Notes under the pieces: generated by a model
Database searches by the model: none
What the model was told of the DNA's origin: nothing
Seen by the model: the letters and a program-made list of their open reading frames with translations, nothing else
Assembly (NCBI GenBank): GCA_019722365.1
Contig: JADFUC010001025.1
Coordinates: forward strand, 372,001 to 436,000
Length of the DNA stretch: 64,000 nucleotides
Reading direction: 5' to 3'
DNA from: Lithospermum erythrorhizon
Taxonomy: Eukaryota; Streptophyta; Magnoliopsida; Boraginales; Boraginaceae
Shown: positions 62,041 through 64,000 of the stretch, piece after piece
How the letters are laid out: each line of letters starts with the position of its first letter
How positions within the stretch are numbered: the stretch's first letter is position 1
Translations under genes and position numbers: made by a program

Positions 62041-62560
62041 AACAATTTAAAACGAGCTACCCAAATTGTCCAAACTATTGGCCCAAATAGCAGCTGGTAA
62101 TTAAGCCGAATACCCGAGCAGATTTGCTTGCTTAGGCTGGGCCTAGGCATTGGCAAGCGAACCGGACGGTGGGTGACCAGGCTTAGCCCATGGCGGTTCG
62201 GGTCGATCCGAGCCCCGAGAGAGAGGCCCACGAGCCCACCCGAGTCCGTTTATAAGCGAGTTGGATAGGGGCAGGAGTTTAGCCAGCGGGCCGGTTCAGA
62301 GCCGCGAGCCCGGTAATGCGTTACCCGCGGCATGAGACGTGGTAGGTTTAATCAGGACATGGTCTAAATATGAAATTAGCGTGGTAATATTTACTAAGGC
62401 GTGGTAGCGTTTAAAAGTCATGGAATACGTCTAGGAATTAGCGTGGTAGCGTTAATATAGCGTTACAGCGTTTAACGAGAATACAAGCGAGAATGCGATT
62501 TTGGCAACCAGCACCTAAGCCGGGAAGTCGGCGATAGAAACAACATGACATAAAATTGCA
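62041..62560. repeat. GC-rich block with gcgtggtagcgtt repeats
   Basis: A sharp rise in GC content is followed by several short repeats. At about 62,375-62,475, tagcgtggtaatattta, gcgtggtagcgttta and tagcgtggtagcgttaat occur at irregular spacing. No protein was recognised. Confidence 0.5.
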
Positions 62561-62665
62561 AACCACTTAAATACTAAATTGTTCCAAATACTAAATTGCA
62601 AACCATAAATACTAAATTGTTCGAACACGATACGACATAAAATAAAATAAACCATAATTGTTTCA
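62560..62665. repeat. short tandem duplication with aaatactaaattgttc
   Basis: The words aattgcaaacca and aaatactaaattgttc occur twice in the same order near 62,555-62,590 and 62,590-62,625. catgacataaaat and cgacataaaat lie at the borders. Confidence 0.6.
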
Positions 62666-62699
62666 AAGTACATAACAACATAAAACCAAAACACATTCC

Positions 62700-63990
62700 T
62701 TCATGTGTTCTTGAATCGTCAGCGGTGGCGGCGGTGGTGAGTGGTCGTGGATATCCTGCATGCATCAACACCGTATCGCCACACTGGCAGCGGTAGGTGA
62801 TCGATCATCAGACCACGCCTATTGATATTGCCTCGTACCCGCAATCTCGGTAAACATTTTGCTAAATGCCGGTGTTTAGCATCTCGACAAAAGCTCGTCC
62901 GGATGTTCCATAGGAGGCCACAACTTCGATGCGAAATCGGGGTTGTGGATAGAGTAGTGGCTCCCGTTGCTGGTGTCCCGTCCTAATGGCGGCATTGGGG
63001 GTGGACACTTGTTAAACTTCCATCCTCCCTACAGAGCTCAAATTGCTCGAAAACTTCCCATAGAGCCTTGACACACCTCCCGCGTATCTGACCCACAGGC
63101 GAGCAACGGCGTTTCGATCATACTTTTCGCTTATATTGTACTGTTGTTGACGCTTCTTACGTAATGGGAACATTTTGGACAACGACATATAGGAGATGAT
63201 CGTGCCATATTGATGCGGGAGTTTATTCTTTTGGTAGCTCATATGTTATCATCGTATGCGGTAAATTAACAAAACCCGCTAACAAGAGCCCGTGACAAAA
63301 GCATGTATAAAAGTAGCTCAGAGCCTTGTTAATTAGGCCAAGGACCACAGGCGGCAGCTTCCAAGCAATGCTGAAGGTTCAAATTACTCGCTATATGAGA
63401 TTTTCTTAGCCTACGACCATTGTTAAGAATATACGCAATCCTCCCCAGTCAACGGATACTTTTTGCACCGCCCCTCTTTCTCTACGTAATCATAGTATCG
63501 CGCCACTGTGCAATGCTCTGGCCCAAATCTTGTTCAAAGTAAAACTACCACGGACACCATTAACATTATAATGAGCAACCCGTACCCCGAATCAATTAAC
63601 AACCTTAAGCGAATTATGAAATTGATCGACTATGTGGGTACGATACTAACAAAAAGTTGCAATTATATCAAGTTTGGTATTTGATAATAAGTCAAAAAAA
63701 TATTACAGATTACCTCATAATTTCCCGCTTGATCAACGTACAATCCAGCTCTTACATTTTGGGGTTTATAACGTATAAGCCCCTTCATTATTGCCATTGG
63801 ACTCGGACTTTCGGACGGTAGTGGTGATGGTGACGGTGGAGGGTTGTTCGGTTTCTCTCGTTCCCAATTGCAACCTGTAGTCTTGAACTTTTTCTTTTCC
63901 TCTTTGAACTCTTCTTGGTCCCATTTTTTAAAATTGAAGCAATTGGGTCATAATTGAATGTGGTTATTGATACTAATTTGGACAAATTGA
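62700..63990 (-). pseudogene. degenerate DNA-transposon-associated protein region (PIF/Harbinger-like?)
   Basis: Minus-strand frames at 63,788-63,985 (a stretch rich in Lys/Ser/Arg), about 63,330-63,550 (KIWARALHSG then GAVQKVS) and 63,012-63,242 resemble, loosely, the Myb/SANT and NAM-associated proteins that travel with PIF/Harbinger transposons ('ALRARWKAINPAVQKF'). The order on the minus strand fits one worn gene. Similarity is weak and the call is tentative. Confidence 0.35.
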
Positions 63991-64000
63991 GTAATTGAAT

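Overview
This is nuclear DNA of a flowering plant, most likely a eudicot. The evidence is spliceosomal introns with plant-like T-rich stretches, four plant-type genes (a HIPP metal-binding protein, a Di19 zinc-finger protein, a DUF789 protein and a plant WDR43/UTP5 homologue), decayed Ty1/copia and Ty3/gypsy LTR elements, a hAT transposon, tRNA-derived SINEs and a plastid DNA insert. I cannot name the species. No bacterial features (operons, ribosome binding sites, CRISPR) are present.

Layout. Bases 1-25,900 are transposon-derived: a 5'-truncated copia element (1 to about 3,560), a near full-length but dead copia element with two ~1 kb LTRs (3,997-12,521), unresolved repeat DNA with a copia RNase H tail (12,522-19,300), a solo gypsy LTR with a 5-bp target duplication (19,319-21,878), AT-rich DNA, and a cluster of direct and inverted repeats (24,780-25,470) next to LTR fragments. 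Bases 26,234-51,234 are a gene island holding four intact multi-exon genes: WDR43/UTP5-like (+, 12 exons, 602 aa), HIPP (-, 3 exons, 552 aa), DUF789 (+, 6 exons, 403 aa) and Di19 (-, 5 exons, 215 aa). A hAT element with an 8-bp target duplication (43,892-47,916) and several SINEs lie between them. Bases 51,700-64,000 return to transposon DNA: a MITE-like palindrome, a DUF4283 retroelement relic, a minus-strand copia element (about 53,960-61,200) whose integrase is split by an LTR of another copia family plus plastid DNA (ndhK and rps12 pieces), and a degenerate minus-strand DNA-transposon-like region at the right edge.

The four genes do not form a pathway. WDR43/UTP5 acts in nucleolar small-subunit ribosome assembly, Di19 in nuclear stress-responsive transcription, HIPP in metal binding at membranes, and DUF789 has no known role. 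All exon joins were derived by hand from splice signals, reading phase and family conservation. Each of the four gene models keeps an open frame through every join. The most notable points are a U12-type AT-AG intron in Di19, GC-AG introns in two neighbouring genes, an expanded Asn/Tyr/Pro-rich repeat tail in the HIPP protein, and the nested copia/LTR/plastid insertion. I found no clear evidence of a wholly new biological system.
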